Assembly: GCA_947480015.1 (NCBI GenBank) | Contig: CANKBS010000006.1 | Span: 49,580-113,579 of the forward strand | DNA length: 64,000 nucleotides | Reading direction: 5' to 3' | Origin: Sphingobacteriaceae bacterium | GTDB lineage: Bacteria > Bacteroidota > Bacteroidia > B-17B0 > Aurantibacillaceae | In this document: one piece after another, positions 56,803 to 64,000 of the stretch | Position numbering within the stretch: position 1 is the first letter of the stretch | Layout of the letters: each line of letters begins with the position of its first letter | The notes under the pieces: model-generated | Told to the model about the DNA's origin: nothing | What the model saw: only the letters and a program-made list of their open reading frames with translations | Database searches by the model: none | Made by a program: the position numbers and the translations under genes

Positions 56803-56912
56803 ATTATGGCATAAGAACCTTGCCAATCCAAGCAACCCAGAAGATAAACCTTAAGGCACTTCCTGTAATACTGGCAACTGTAATGCTGAGGCTTTGAGTT
56901 TAAAATAAAATT

Positions 56913-58103
56913 TTATAGTCTATTAAGTACAAAAATTATTTTTGCGAGCGCTGCGTTCAATTCTTCATTTGTAATTGTTAAAGGCGGTGCAATGCGCATG
57001 GCAGTTGGACAAAATAAAAACCAATCGCTAATAATACCCTGTTGAATACAGGCTTTGATCACTTTCATGTTCAAGGCTTCGTCCATAAAGTCGATGGCTC
57101 CAAGAGCACCTTTAATGCGAATCTCTTTAATAAGCGGATGTTGTAAATGTTTAAGAATTAGTTTTTCAATTTCAATTGCCCGAGAACTTAAATGCTCATC
57201 TACAATAACTTCCAATGCCGCTTGAGCCGTTGCTACACATAAAGCATTGCCTCCAAAAGTATTGATATGACCTAATACAGGGTTACTGCTAAAAGCCGAC
57301 ATTAGTCGGGTAGAAGCAACAAAAGCCCCAATAGGCAAACCGCCTCCCATGCCTTTAGCCATGAGTAAAACATCAGGCACTACATTGTATTGTTCAAAAG
57401 CAAATAAGGTCCCTGAACGTCCAAAACCACTTTGAATCTCGTCAAAAATTAAAAGCACACAGTGCTCGTCACATTTTTTGCGGAGTTGTGTGATGAATTC
57501 TTTTGTGGCAATTCTTACACCGGCTTCCCCCTGAATGGGTTCAATAATAACGGCGGCTGTATTGGATGTAATCTGATCAAGATCTTCAAGACTATTAAAT
57601 GCGAGAAATTTTATGTCGGGGAGTAGGGGACGGAAACTATTTTTAAAATACTCATCGCCCATTACACTTAAAGCCCCTTGTGTGCTGCCGTGATAGGCCT
57701 TTTTATAAGCAATTAATTCTGTTCGGCCAGTAACTCGTTTAGCAAGTTTTAAAGCACCTTCAACAGCTTCACTACCACTTGTGGTAAAATAAACGCAGTT
57801 GAGTGATTCGGGTAAGTGTTTGGTTAAGGTGTTGGCATAGTTTACCTGTGGACTCTGGTTAAATTCACCATAAACCATCAGGTGCATAAACTTTTGCGAT
57901 TGCGTTTGAATGGCTTCGAGTACTTTGGGGTGACAGTGGCCCACATTACTTACTGAAATACCGGAAATTAGATCGGTGTAGGTTTTTCCATTTACATCGG
58001 TAAGTGTTACACCTTTAGCAGAAACAATGTTTACATCTTCGCCAAGCAAAGGCAAATCGGAGGTTTGAGCCACATGCCTTAAAAATAATTCGCGTTGATT
58101 CAT
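56913..58103 (-). CDS. Class III PLP-dependent aminotransferase
   Basis: 396 residues. Fold-type I class III aminotransferase with DLISGISVSNVGHCHPKV, TTSGSEAVEGALKLAK, YKKAYHGSTQGALSVMG, the PLP-Asp motif LLIFDEIQSGFGRSG and the Schiff-base Lys in LMAKGMGGGLPIGAF. Closest in style to acetylornithine/ornithine-type enzymes, but the amino donor cannot be settled. No arginine or lysine biosynthesis gene lies nearby on this strand. It precedes (in transcription follows) a methyltransferase gene by 30 bp. Confidence 0.9.
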   Translation of the reverse strand: MNQRELFLRHVAQTSDLPLLGEDVNIVSAKGVTLTDVNGKTYTDLISGISVSNVGHCHPKVLEAIQTQSQKFMHLMVYGEFNQSPQVNYANTLTKHLPESLNCVYFTTSGSEAVEGALKLAKRVTGRTELIAYKKAYHGSTQGALSVMGDEYFKNSFRPLLPDIKFLAFNSLEDLDQITSNTAAVIIEPIQGEAGVRIATKEFITQLRKKCDEHCVLLIFDEIQSGFGRSGTLFAFEQYNVVPDVLLMAKGMGGGLPIGAFVASTRLMSAFSSNPVLGHINTFGGNALCVATAQAALEVIVDEHLSSRAIEIEKLILKHLQHPLIKEIRIKGALGAIDFMDEALNMKVIKACIQQGIISDWFLFCPTAMRIAPPLTITNEELNAALAKIIFVLNRL

Positions 58104-58133
58104 GATGTTTACTTCCGCTAGCTCTAAAAAATA

Positions 58134-58742
58134 TTATTTTTTGATCAGATTAATAAAAAGTTCTCTTCCTTCTCTTGGTTTAATAGAGTTGTAAGCTTTT
58201 TCAAAATGCTGCGCGTCAAATAACTGTTCAAAATAGTGGGGATATTCTGCTTTGCTGCCACCAAAAGGTGGTTGATCAGTATTTAAAACCGCATCAAACA
58301 ACAATCCAACCAGTTTGCCGCCCGGTTTTAAAAGCTTGTGCATTTGTTTAAAATAAGTTGAACGCAAACTTGGATTAATAGCACAGAAAAATGTTTGTTC
58401 GATGATCAGGTCAAAAACAATTGGCTTGGAATGCTTGTTTGAATTTAATTCAAAAAAATCGCCGTGCAATAAATTTTCTAATTTAATAGCAGGACAACGT
58501 TTTTTTAAATTCGACAGGGCTTCCTCGGCCAGATCACAAACATATACATTGGCAAATCCATTATTTACAAGGTATTCGGCCTCATAAGAGTTACCTGCAC
58601 CCGGAATAAGAATGGATAAATTTTTATTTTTTATCTGATCAAAATACTCTTTTAAAGGAGGAGATATAGTGCCAAGGTCCCAACCAAAATCATTCTTCAG
58701 GTAACGCTCGTTCCAGTAATTGGCATCTAACAGTAAACTCAT
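58134..58742 (-). CDS. TPMT-like SAM-dependent methyltransferase
   Basis: 202 residues. NYWNERYLKNDFGWDLGTISPPL, ILIPGAGNSYEAEYLVNNG (SAM-binding motif I) and VYVCDLAEEAL match the thiopurine S-methyltransferase-like family found in bacteria. Some members methylate halides or thiols; the substrate here is unknown. Its start overlaps the CorC-like gene by 4 bp, so it follows that gene in an operon. Confidence 0.88.
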   Translation of the reverse strand: MSLLLDANYWNERYLKNDFGWDLGTISPPLKEYFDQIKNKNLSILIPGAGNSYEAEYLVNNGFANVYVCDLAEEALSNLKKRCPAIKLENLLHGDFFELNSNKHSKPIVFDLIIEQTFFCAINPSLRSTYFKQMHKLLKPGGKLVGLLFDAVLNTDQPPFGGSKAEYPHYFEQLFDAQHFEKAYNSIKPREGRELFINLIKK

Positions 58743-60043
58743 TTTTTTTCTTCTTCTACAGACACTTTAAATCGTATCGAATCAACACTTTGTCGGCTGC
58801 GTTTTAAAACGGTTATATCATAGCCATCTTTTTTGCGCTTATCATTCACTGCTGGTATACGTCCGAAAATATAATTCACATAACCCGAAACCGTTTCGTA
58901 TTGTGGGTTTTCAGGTAAAGCAATGGGTAAACTTTGATTCACATCGGTAATAGCGGCTTGAGCGTTAACGATAAACTCGGTATCACTTTTTTTCTCCACA
59001 TTGGGTGTTTCTTCATCGTGTTCATCCTGAATCTCACCAACTAATTCCTCAATAATATCTTCCATGGTCACCAATCCTGCGGTTGAGCCAAACTCATTGG
59101 TAACAATAGCCATTTGATAATGGTGTTTTTGAAAATCACGCAACAACTCATTAATTTTCATACTCTCCGGAATAAAGTGAACCGGACGCATGATCTCTTT
59201 TAAACTTCTGAATTTATTATCTATAATGGCTTTTAAAAGATCTTTACTGTGAATGATGCCGATGATATTATCAATATCGCCCAGGTATAATGGTAAGCGC
59301 GAAAATCCTTCTTCAATAATGCGTTTGGTGATTTCGTTTTTCCCCACTTCTACATCCAGCGCTACCACTCGGTTTTGCGGCACCATCACTTGTTTTACAA
59401 TGCGGTCGTCAAAATCAAATACATTCTGAATCAATTCATTTTCACTGGGTTTAATGGCACCGCCTTCTTCACTTTCAGTTAAAATTAAACGAAGTTCTTC
59501 TTCTGAGTGAAAATCTTCTTCGCCTGTTTTTTTTACACCAATAAGGTGTAAGGCAAAATTCGACGATTTGTTTAAGAACCATATAAAAGGAGAACAGATA
59601 AAATAAAACACCTTCAGCGGCATGGCTATTATTAAGGCGGTTTGTAAACTATACTTAATGCCAATCATTTTTGGAATTTGTTCGCCTATGGTAACATGGA
59701 AATAAGTTAATAGGCTGAGGGCTATGGGTAATGAAATACTGTGAATGGTAATGGGATCTGTTACCCAACCTGAGCGCGCGAAAAAGCTGGTTACTACGGC
59801 GGAAATAACTTCCTCGCCAATAGCACCCAGAGCAAGGGAGGCCAAGGTAATACCCAGTTGGGTAGCCGATAAATAAGCGTCCAGATTTTCAACCAGCGTC
59901 TTTGCTGACTTGGCTCGAGTACTGCCTCTCTGGGCCTTAATATCCAATTGTGAGCCCCTCACTTTAACCATGGCAAATTCAGCCGCCACGAAAAAACCGT
60001 TAATCAGTATGAGTAAAATGGTAATAAAAAGATCGGCTGCCAT
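58739..60043 (-). CDS. CNNM/CorC-type hemolysin family membrane protein
   Basis: 434 residues. An N-terminal DUF21 (CNNM) transmembrane domain covers about 1-190 (FFVAAEFAMVKVRGSQLD, TQLGITLASLALGAIGEEV). A CBS pair covers about 205-335 (VFDFDDRIVKQVMVPQNRV, GLVTMEDIIEELVGEIQDEHD). A CorC_HlyC domain is at 350-430. The family includes Mg2+/Co2+ transporters and CorC-like efflux proteins. Despite the name, cytolysis is not implied. First gene of an operon with the methyltransferase and probably the aminotransferase. Confidence 0.92.
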   Translation of the reverse strand: MAADLFITILLILINGFFVAAEFAMVKVRGSQLDIKAQRGSTRAKSAKTLVENLDAYLSATQLGITLASLALGAIGEEVISAVVTSFFARSGWVTDPITIHSISLPIALSLLTYFHVTIGEQIPKMIGIKYSLQTALIIAMPLKVFYFICSPFIWFLNKSSNFALHLIGVKKTGEEDFHSEEELRLILTESEEGGAIKPSENELIQNVFDFDDRIVKQVMVPQNRVVALDVEVGKNEITKRIIEEGFSRLPLYLGDIDNIIGIIHSKDLLKAIIDNKFRSLKEIMRPVHFIPESMKINELLRDFQKHHYQMAIVTNEFGSTAGLVTMEDIIEELVGEIQDEHDEETPNVEKKSDTEFIVNAQAAITDVNQSLPIALPENPQYETVSGYVNYIFGRIPAVNDKRKKDGYDITVLKRSRQSVDSIRFKVSVEEEKK

Positions 60044-60096
60044 AACGTGTTTACCCCCAAAGGTAAGAAAATGTAGGAATTGGTAAAAGGGAGGGT

Positions 60097-60447
60097 TTAG
60101 CCTTTTAATTTGATTAGTTGTTCCTCTTTTAATGTGATGATCTTTTTTAGTAGACTGATCTCTTCAGTTAACTGTAATTCTGTTTTGTTATCATCATCGC
60201 CGGTCCATAAACGATTTATATAATACGGTTTTTCAGAGTAATCAAACTTAAAATTCTCTGCTCTGAAAAAGCTGTAGAGAGGCACACGCAAAGCTTTTGA
60301 AATAGCTTCGAGATTCCTTAACTCAAGTGTTTTGTTATTTAATTCGGTACTCAACAAGTCTTCACTCATATGAAGATGACTTGCTAATTGGGAAAAAGTG
60401 TAATTTTCTTTTTCCAGAATTTCGATGACTTTTGTTTTAATATCCAT
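60097..60447 (-). CDS. XRE-family helix-turn-helix regulator with coiled-coil tail
   Basis: 116 residues from ATG 60447; a TTG at 60459 is in frame. Residues about 5-60 form the HTH (ENYTFSQLASHLHMSEDLLS, NLEAISKALRVPLYSFF). The C-terminal 35 residues are Leu/Glu/Lys-rich and predicted coiled coil (LTEEISLLKKIITLKEEQL). A TAATTTTG box on the minus strand (60464-60457) lies just upstream. Such proteins bind DNA as dimers, and the target is not known. Confidence 0.85.
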   Translation of the reverse strand: MDIKTKVIEILEKENYTFSQLASHLHMSEDLLSTELNNKTLELRNLEAISKALRVPLYSFFRAENFKFDYSEKPYYINRLWTGDDDNKTELQLTEEISLLKKIITLKEEQLIKLKG

Positions 60448-60485
60448 GATCTTACACAAAATTAGGATAATCTTACCATCCCCCT

Positions 60486-60511
60486 AAAAAAAAAGCCGGA
60501 TTTAACCGGCT
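60486..60511 (-). terminator. Terminator of rplS
   Basis: On the minus strand: stem AGCCGG/CCGGCT, loop of six, followed by nine T's. Confidence 0.9.
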
Positions 60512-60537
60512 CTTTATCAAATATAACGTTAAAAATG

Positions 60538-60915
60538 TTAAGCAGTAGGGGTATTTGTTTGGTTGTTTTGAATTTTCTCACGAATACGAGCGGCTTTACC
60601 GGTACGATCACGTAAGTAAAATAATTTAGCACGACGAACGATACCAACTTTGTTAACCAAAATTTTATCAATAAATGGTGAAGCCAAAGGGAAAATCCTT
60701 TCTACACCAACACCATTACTCATTTTACGAACAGTAAAAGAAGCCGTAGCTCTTTCGTTTTTGCGTTGAATAACAACACCTGTAAATTGTTGGATACGTT
60801 CTTTTTCACCCTCTTTAATTTTGTATGAAACAGTGATGGTATCACCGGCTTTAAAACTTGGGTGGATTACTTCAGCGGTTAGCTGTTTTTTTACGTAGTC
60901 TAATAAAATACTCAT
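60538..60915 (-). CDS. rplS: 50S ribosomal protein bL19
   Basis: 125 residues from ATG 60915. The upstream in-frame ATG at 61080 would add 55 codons that contain no bL19 sequence and lie across the promoter. Core: [56 protein letters not shown] and [18 protein letters not shown]. It sits at the 30S/50S interface. Confidence 0.96.
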   Translation of the reverse strand: MSILLDYVKKQLTAEVIHPSFKAGDTITVSYKIKEGEKERIQQFTGVVIQRKNERATASFTVRKMSNGVGVERIFPLASPFIDKILVNKVGIVRRAKLFYLRDRTGKAARIREKIQNNQTNTPTA

Positions 60916-60989
60916 TTTTTTATTTTTTAATATTAATTGTTTCCAGCATTCTTTACATCGTGTAAACAGCGGCTTTGAAAACAGGAGGG

Positions 60990-60997
60990 CAAATATA
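60990..60997 (-). promoter_or_regulatory. -7 promoter box for rplS
   Basis: TATATTTG on the minus strand, 75 bp before the rplS ATG at 60915. Confidence 0.6.
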
Positions 60998-61039
60998 CAA
61001 ATATTTTTATGAAAAGTGAAAAAAACTGCAATAATTTTA

Positions 61040-61047
61040 TACTTTTG
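61040..61047 (+). promoter_or_regulatory. -7 promoter box for tRNA-Leu
   Basis: TACTTTTG on the plus strand, 99 bp before the tRNA 5' end. It is divergent from the rplS box. Confidence 0.5.
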
Positions 61048-61146
61048 CGCCGTTAACAGCGTTTTTTGCTGTTTACTCAAGTGTTTGTCCCTATTGTTTT
61101 CGGGAAGTGTAGCATTTTCAAGGTCTTACGAAGCTTGACTAAGTAG

Positions 61147-61227
61147 GCCCAGGTGTTGGAATGGTATACAAGTACGCTTGAGGTGCGTATGCCGCAAGGT
61201 GTGGGAGTTCGAGTCTCCTCCTGGGTA
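61147..61227 (+). tRNA. tRNA-Leu (anticodon GAG)
   Basis: Acceptor arms GCCCAGG and CCTGGGT pair (one G-U) and A73 follows. A 5-bp anticodon stem TACGC/GCGTA encloses the loop TTGAGGT with anticodon GAG at 61180-61182. The long variable arm expected for Leu is present, and the T-arm is GGGAG-TTCGAGT-CTCCT. CCA is not encoded (CGA follows). Confidence 0.95.
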
Positions 61228-61229
61228 CG

Positions 61230-61274
61230 AAGCCGGACTTTTTTAGAGAAATCTTCAAATGTTCGGCTTTTTTT
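61230..61274 (+). terminator. Terminator-like hairpin after tRNA-Leu
   Basis: Arms AAGCCGGAC and GTTCGGCTT (one wobble) flank a loop of about 22 nt, followed by T's. Confidence 0.7.
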
Positions 61275-61494
61275 ATTGTCTAAATCCATTGACAGTTATG
61301 CGATGTAGCCAATTACCGAATTTATTTTTGGACTTCGATAATGCTTGTTTTTCGAATCATATGCCAGTCATTAGACGGATTTGCCTATATTTTCTTCTAC
61401 TCAGTAACTAGTACCCCTCCCTCATTTTAACATATAGCTGGCATGAGTTTTGTTACCTTAGTTACTTGTATCTTACTTATTACATGTTTATGTT

Positions 61495-64000
61495 TTGACC
61501 TTTATCCTAAGAAATATTTTTATAGTTCTTTGTTCTCTCTTCTCCTTAGGTTTAGCAGGGGTTTCAGTAAGTGTCACCGATTTTTCGAATACACCAAAAT
61601 CAAAACCAAACAATTTTGTGGTTTCAGAAGATGTTTTCGGAACCCGCAATTTTATTGAAAACAAAGGTCAGTTCAAATCCTCTGATGTTCCGGAATTAAA
61701 TGGCGACAGTGTCTTATTTGAACTTGATAATGTTTTTGAGAAAATCTATTTTACTTCCAAAGGTTTACTGTATGAAATTAATGAGCCTTTAAAAATATCC
61801 GAACAACAAATGGAGCAAATGCAGGAAGAAGGTAAAACCCTAAAAGCCTTCAATTCCTATTATCTGCGCATGAATTGGATTAATGCTGATCCTTCTCAAC
61901 TTGTGGTTGAAGCGGCGGATAAACAAAGTCATTATTTTACTTACGGGGAAGCAAAGTATAATGCTTATGCCTTCAAAAAAATAATTTATAAAAATGTATT
62001 TAAGGGAATTGACATCGAATATTCTTTTCCTAAAGGTAAATCCACCGGTATCAAATATGCTTATATCGTGCATCCCGGTGCCGATGCAAACCTGATAAAA
62101 TTTACATATAGCGGCGATGTAAAAAAGATCAAACAAACGGAAAACGGCGAGATCCTTATAAAAACACCCTACGATGATCTTCGAGAGCATCTTCCACAAA
62201 GTTTTCAAAACGAAATAGGCGTTCAATCAGAATTTAAACTTGAAAACGATGTTATTGGTTTTAATCTTCCTAATGATTATGATCATTCAAAATCACTCAT
62301 TATCGACCCCTGGGTAAGTGCCATAACAACCCTCTCAACCAATAATGCCGCTTACGATGTGGATTATGACTTTGGGGGTAATACCTACATTTATGGGGGT
62401 ACCAATACAGGTGGTAACGGACGTTGTAAAGTGGCCAAGTATAATTCAACAGGTGTATTACAATGGACCTTTTCGGGGATAGTTATTTCTCCTTCATGGA
62501 ATTCGGGTACTGCATGGTCGAGTAATTTTAAAGTAAACCGGGGTTTAGGTAAAACGTATGTAACACGCAATACAGGAGCACCAAATCTTGTCAGACTGGA
62601 TGCATCCGGAAATTATGATAATCTTATTGCAAATGGTGTGCTCACCTTGTCGGAGGTATGGAATATTGAATTTACCTGTTCGGGTGATGTGCTTGTATTT
62701 GGAGGGAATCAAACTTCCTTCGAATTGGTAAGTGCCACTACCGGTAGTGTAACCATGTTAAGCACTTTTAACCCCTTAATTACGGGTTGTTGTCAGGATG
62801 TTGTTGCCGCTGCCGTTGACGCATCAGGAAATACCTTTATTTATTTCCTCGGGCATACCCTCTTAAACAATGTGATTGCTAAAGTTACCACATCACCCGC
62901 AGCAACAGTTTGGACGGCATCCAGTGGTTTCTCATCCTTAGTATATTTACAAAATAAAAATCTTTATGTCAGTGCTTCTGCGGGTGCAGCCGTGGCATTT
63001 AACGCACTTGCTGTAAATATGAATTACCTCTATTATTATGATGGAAGTAATTTAGCGGCATACAACAAAACGAATGGTTTAATGGTAAGCTCCACAACAG
63101 TTGCCGGGCTTACAGCCCGTGTGCAAGGTGGTATTGCCGTGGATGATTGTGATAATGTTTATTTGGGCGGCAACGGAAATGTTCGTTGTTTTCATTTTAC
63201 TGGAACCGGTTTTTCCACACTTACTCCAATAGCCTTAAATGCCAGTGTCACCAATCAATACGTTTACGATATTCAATACAATAAATTCACTAACTCCCTA
63301 TTTGTTGGTGGTAGTGGTTTTGTGGGAACTTATTCCGCCATTTATTCATCTACCTGTTCTCCGGCTTTAGTTTTAAATCCTTGTAATTTCGGCCAAGGCG
63401 CCGTTACAGTGGCAAGTACCTCCATTACCTGTGCTAACCTAGGTTCAGCAACCGTAACGGCTATTGGTGGCTTAGGTCCTTATTCTTATACCTGGATGCC
63501 GATAGCGCAAACGGGCTCTGTTGTCACCGGTTTGTCTCCCGGAACCTACAGTATTTTAGTAATGGATCTTGGAACAAATTATAGTTTTGCTTCAGCTGTC
63601 CTTTTTACACCACTCATTCCTTTAACAGGCAATCTTAATTGGACTTCAGCGCTTACGTGTTATGGCGATTCAATTGGTACGGCTAATATTTTAGGACTCA
63701 GTGGGGGCTCAGGAAGTCAATCTTATTTATGGACGGGTAGCACTTTTTCTGCAAGTACCCCATCCATCAGCGGCCTTAGTGCGGGTAATTATTCCGTCAC
63801 GGTCACCGATGCCTTAACGGGTTGTGTTTTCACGCAAAGTTTTGCGATTCTTCAACCCTTGGCTATGACCTTATTTATGAGTGTTAGCAGTCCAACGGCC
63901 TGCGTGGGTGATAGCATTACCGTGGCGGGCATGAATACTGGCGGCTCTCCGCCTTATACCTATACCTGGACAGCCGGACCACCTTCACCCACCTATCAGG
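61495..64000 (+). CDS. SprB-repeat surface protein, cut by the right window edge
   Basis: Open frame to the window end; the previous in-frame stop is at 61459-61461. TTG 61495 is the likely start because it precedes a signal peptide (ILRNIFIVLCSLFSLGLAG); no ATG lies in the right place. Residues about 45-270 match the N-terminal domain seen in Bacteroidota surface proteins (TRNFIENKGQF, YFTYGEAKYNAYAFKKIIYK, IDPWVSAITTLSTNNAAYDV). A propeller-like middle follows. From residue about 635, SprB-type repeats begin (GGLGPYSYTWMP, LSPGTYSILVMDLG, SQSYLWTG, LSAGNYSVTVTDALTGC, GSPPYTYTWTAG). The protein is probably long and a type IX substrate; its C-terminus is not visible. Confidence 0.85.
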   Translation, partial: MTFILRNIFIVLCSLFSLGLAGVSVSVTDFSNTPKSKPNNFVVSEDVFGTRNFIENKGQFKSSDVPELNGDSVLFELDNVFEKIYFTSKGLLYEINEPLKISEQQMEQMQEEGKTLKAFNSYYLRMNWINADPSQLVVEAADKQSHYFTYGEAKYNAYAFKKIIYKNVFKGIDIEYSFPKGKSTGIKYAYIVHPGADANLIKFTYSGDVKKIKQTENGEILIKTPYDDLREHLPQSFQNEIGVQSEFKLENDVIGFNLPNDYDHSKSLIIDPWVSAITTLSTNNAAYDVDYDFGGNTYIYGGTNTGGNGRCKVAKYNSTGVLQWTFSGIVISPSWNSGTAWSSNFKVNRGLGKTYVTRNTGAPNLVRLDASGNYDNLIANGVLTLSEVWNIEFTCSGDVLVFGGNQTSFELVSATTGSVTMLSTFNPLITGCCQDVVAAAVDASGNTFIYFLGHTLLNNVIAKVTTSPAATVWTASSGFSSLVYLQNKNLYVSASAGAAVAFNALAVNMNYLYYYDGSNLAAYNKTNGLMVSSTTVAGLTARVQGGIAVDDCDNVYLGGNGNVRCFHFTGTGFSTLTPIALNASVTNQYVYDIQYNKFTNSLFVGGSGFVGTYSAIYSSTCSPALVLNPCNFGQGAVTVASTSITCANLGSATVTAIGGLGPYSYTWMPIAQTGSVVTGLSPGTYSILVMDLGTNYSFASAVLFTPLIPLTGNLNWTSALTCYGDSIGTANILGLSGGSGSQSYLWTGSTFSASTPSISGLSAGNYSVTVTDALTGCVFTQSFAILQPLAMTLFMSVSSPTACVGDSITVAGMNTGGSPPYTYTWTAGPPSPTYQ

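Noticed and set aside
60916..61080. Longer N-terminus for bL19
   Set aside because: The 55 extra codons lie over the -7 promoter box (60990-60997) and match nothing in bL19.
61443..61658. 71-codon ORF with an ATG at 61443
   Set aside because: It is in another frame from the long SprB-repeat ORF, encodes no recognisable protein and overlaps that gene's signal peptide.

Overview
The window reads as chromosomal DNA of a Bacteroidota bacterium (Flavobacteriia/Sphingobacteriia-like). The evidence is AT-rich DNA, -7 promoter boxes of the TAnnTTTG type in front of many genes, almost no Shine-Dalgarno sequences, type IX secretion genes (PorP/SprF and a PorE-like protein), a type IX C-terminal sorting domain, a SprB-repeat protein, DUF2911, DUF4295 and DUF1028 genes, and many small lipoproteins with Lys-rich residues after the lipobox Cys. 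No CRISPR array, insertion sequence, integrase or prophage gene was seen. Most of the window is ordinary core chromosome with scattered accessory envelope genes.

Layout, left to right. 1-6.1 kb: an OmpA-family protein cut by the left edge, a folate/nucleoside kinase fusion, signal peptide peptidase SppA and a glycosyltransferase. 6.3-11.4 kb: a giant sensor ending in a SpoIIE-type phosphatase, a lipoprotein gene broken by one in-frame TAA, and a SiaB-like kinase plus SiaC-like target protein, together a candidate partner-switching circuit. 11.4-16.7 kb: class I aldolase, accD, an ECF sigma factor, a protein that looks like a sigma regulator fused to an outer-membrane barrel, and a PKD lipoprotein. 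16.7-22.3 kb: TlpA- and SCO-like redox proteins, a Kir-type K+ channel, lysA-lysC and ispE. 22.3-23.3 kb: a gene-free stretch that resembles decayed coding DNA.

23.3-31.1 kb: a lipoprotein, a SPOR protein, groES-groEL, a 70-bp tandem repeat and three consecutive extracytoplasmic prolyl isomerases, the last one a cyclophilin-FKBP fusion. 31.3-36.7 kb: DUF2911 protein, an M1 peptidase fused to an outer-membrane-type barrel, and a DUF1028 protein with a type IX sorting domain. 36.8-41.3 kb: rpsF-rpsR-rplI, where rplI carries a rare perfect Shine-Dalgarno, then four small lipoproteins including a tandem paralogue pair. 41.4-48.5 kb: glutaryl-CoA-dehydrogenase-like enzyme, porP/sprF-porE operon, a GT39-like membrane protein and a MacB-like permease.

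48.6-64 kb: folD, ffh, ribD, rpmB-rpmG-DUF4295, a SIMPL protein, ftsY, a serine-hydrolase homologue that lacks its catalytic Lys, a cupin, a class III aminotransferase, a methyltransferase, a CorC/HlyC-type protein, an XRE regulator, rplS, tRNA-Leu(GAG), and a SprB-repeat protein running off the right edge.

The most interesting items are the SpoIIE/SiaB/SiaC set, the envelope-spanning candidate sigma regulator, the Shine-Dalgarno on rplI inside the bS6-bS18 operon, and two probable pseudoenzymes (the deoxynucleoside kinase half of the folK fusion and the beta-lactamase-fold protein). All calls come from reading the sequence; no database search was possible.
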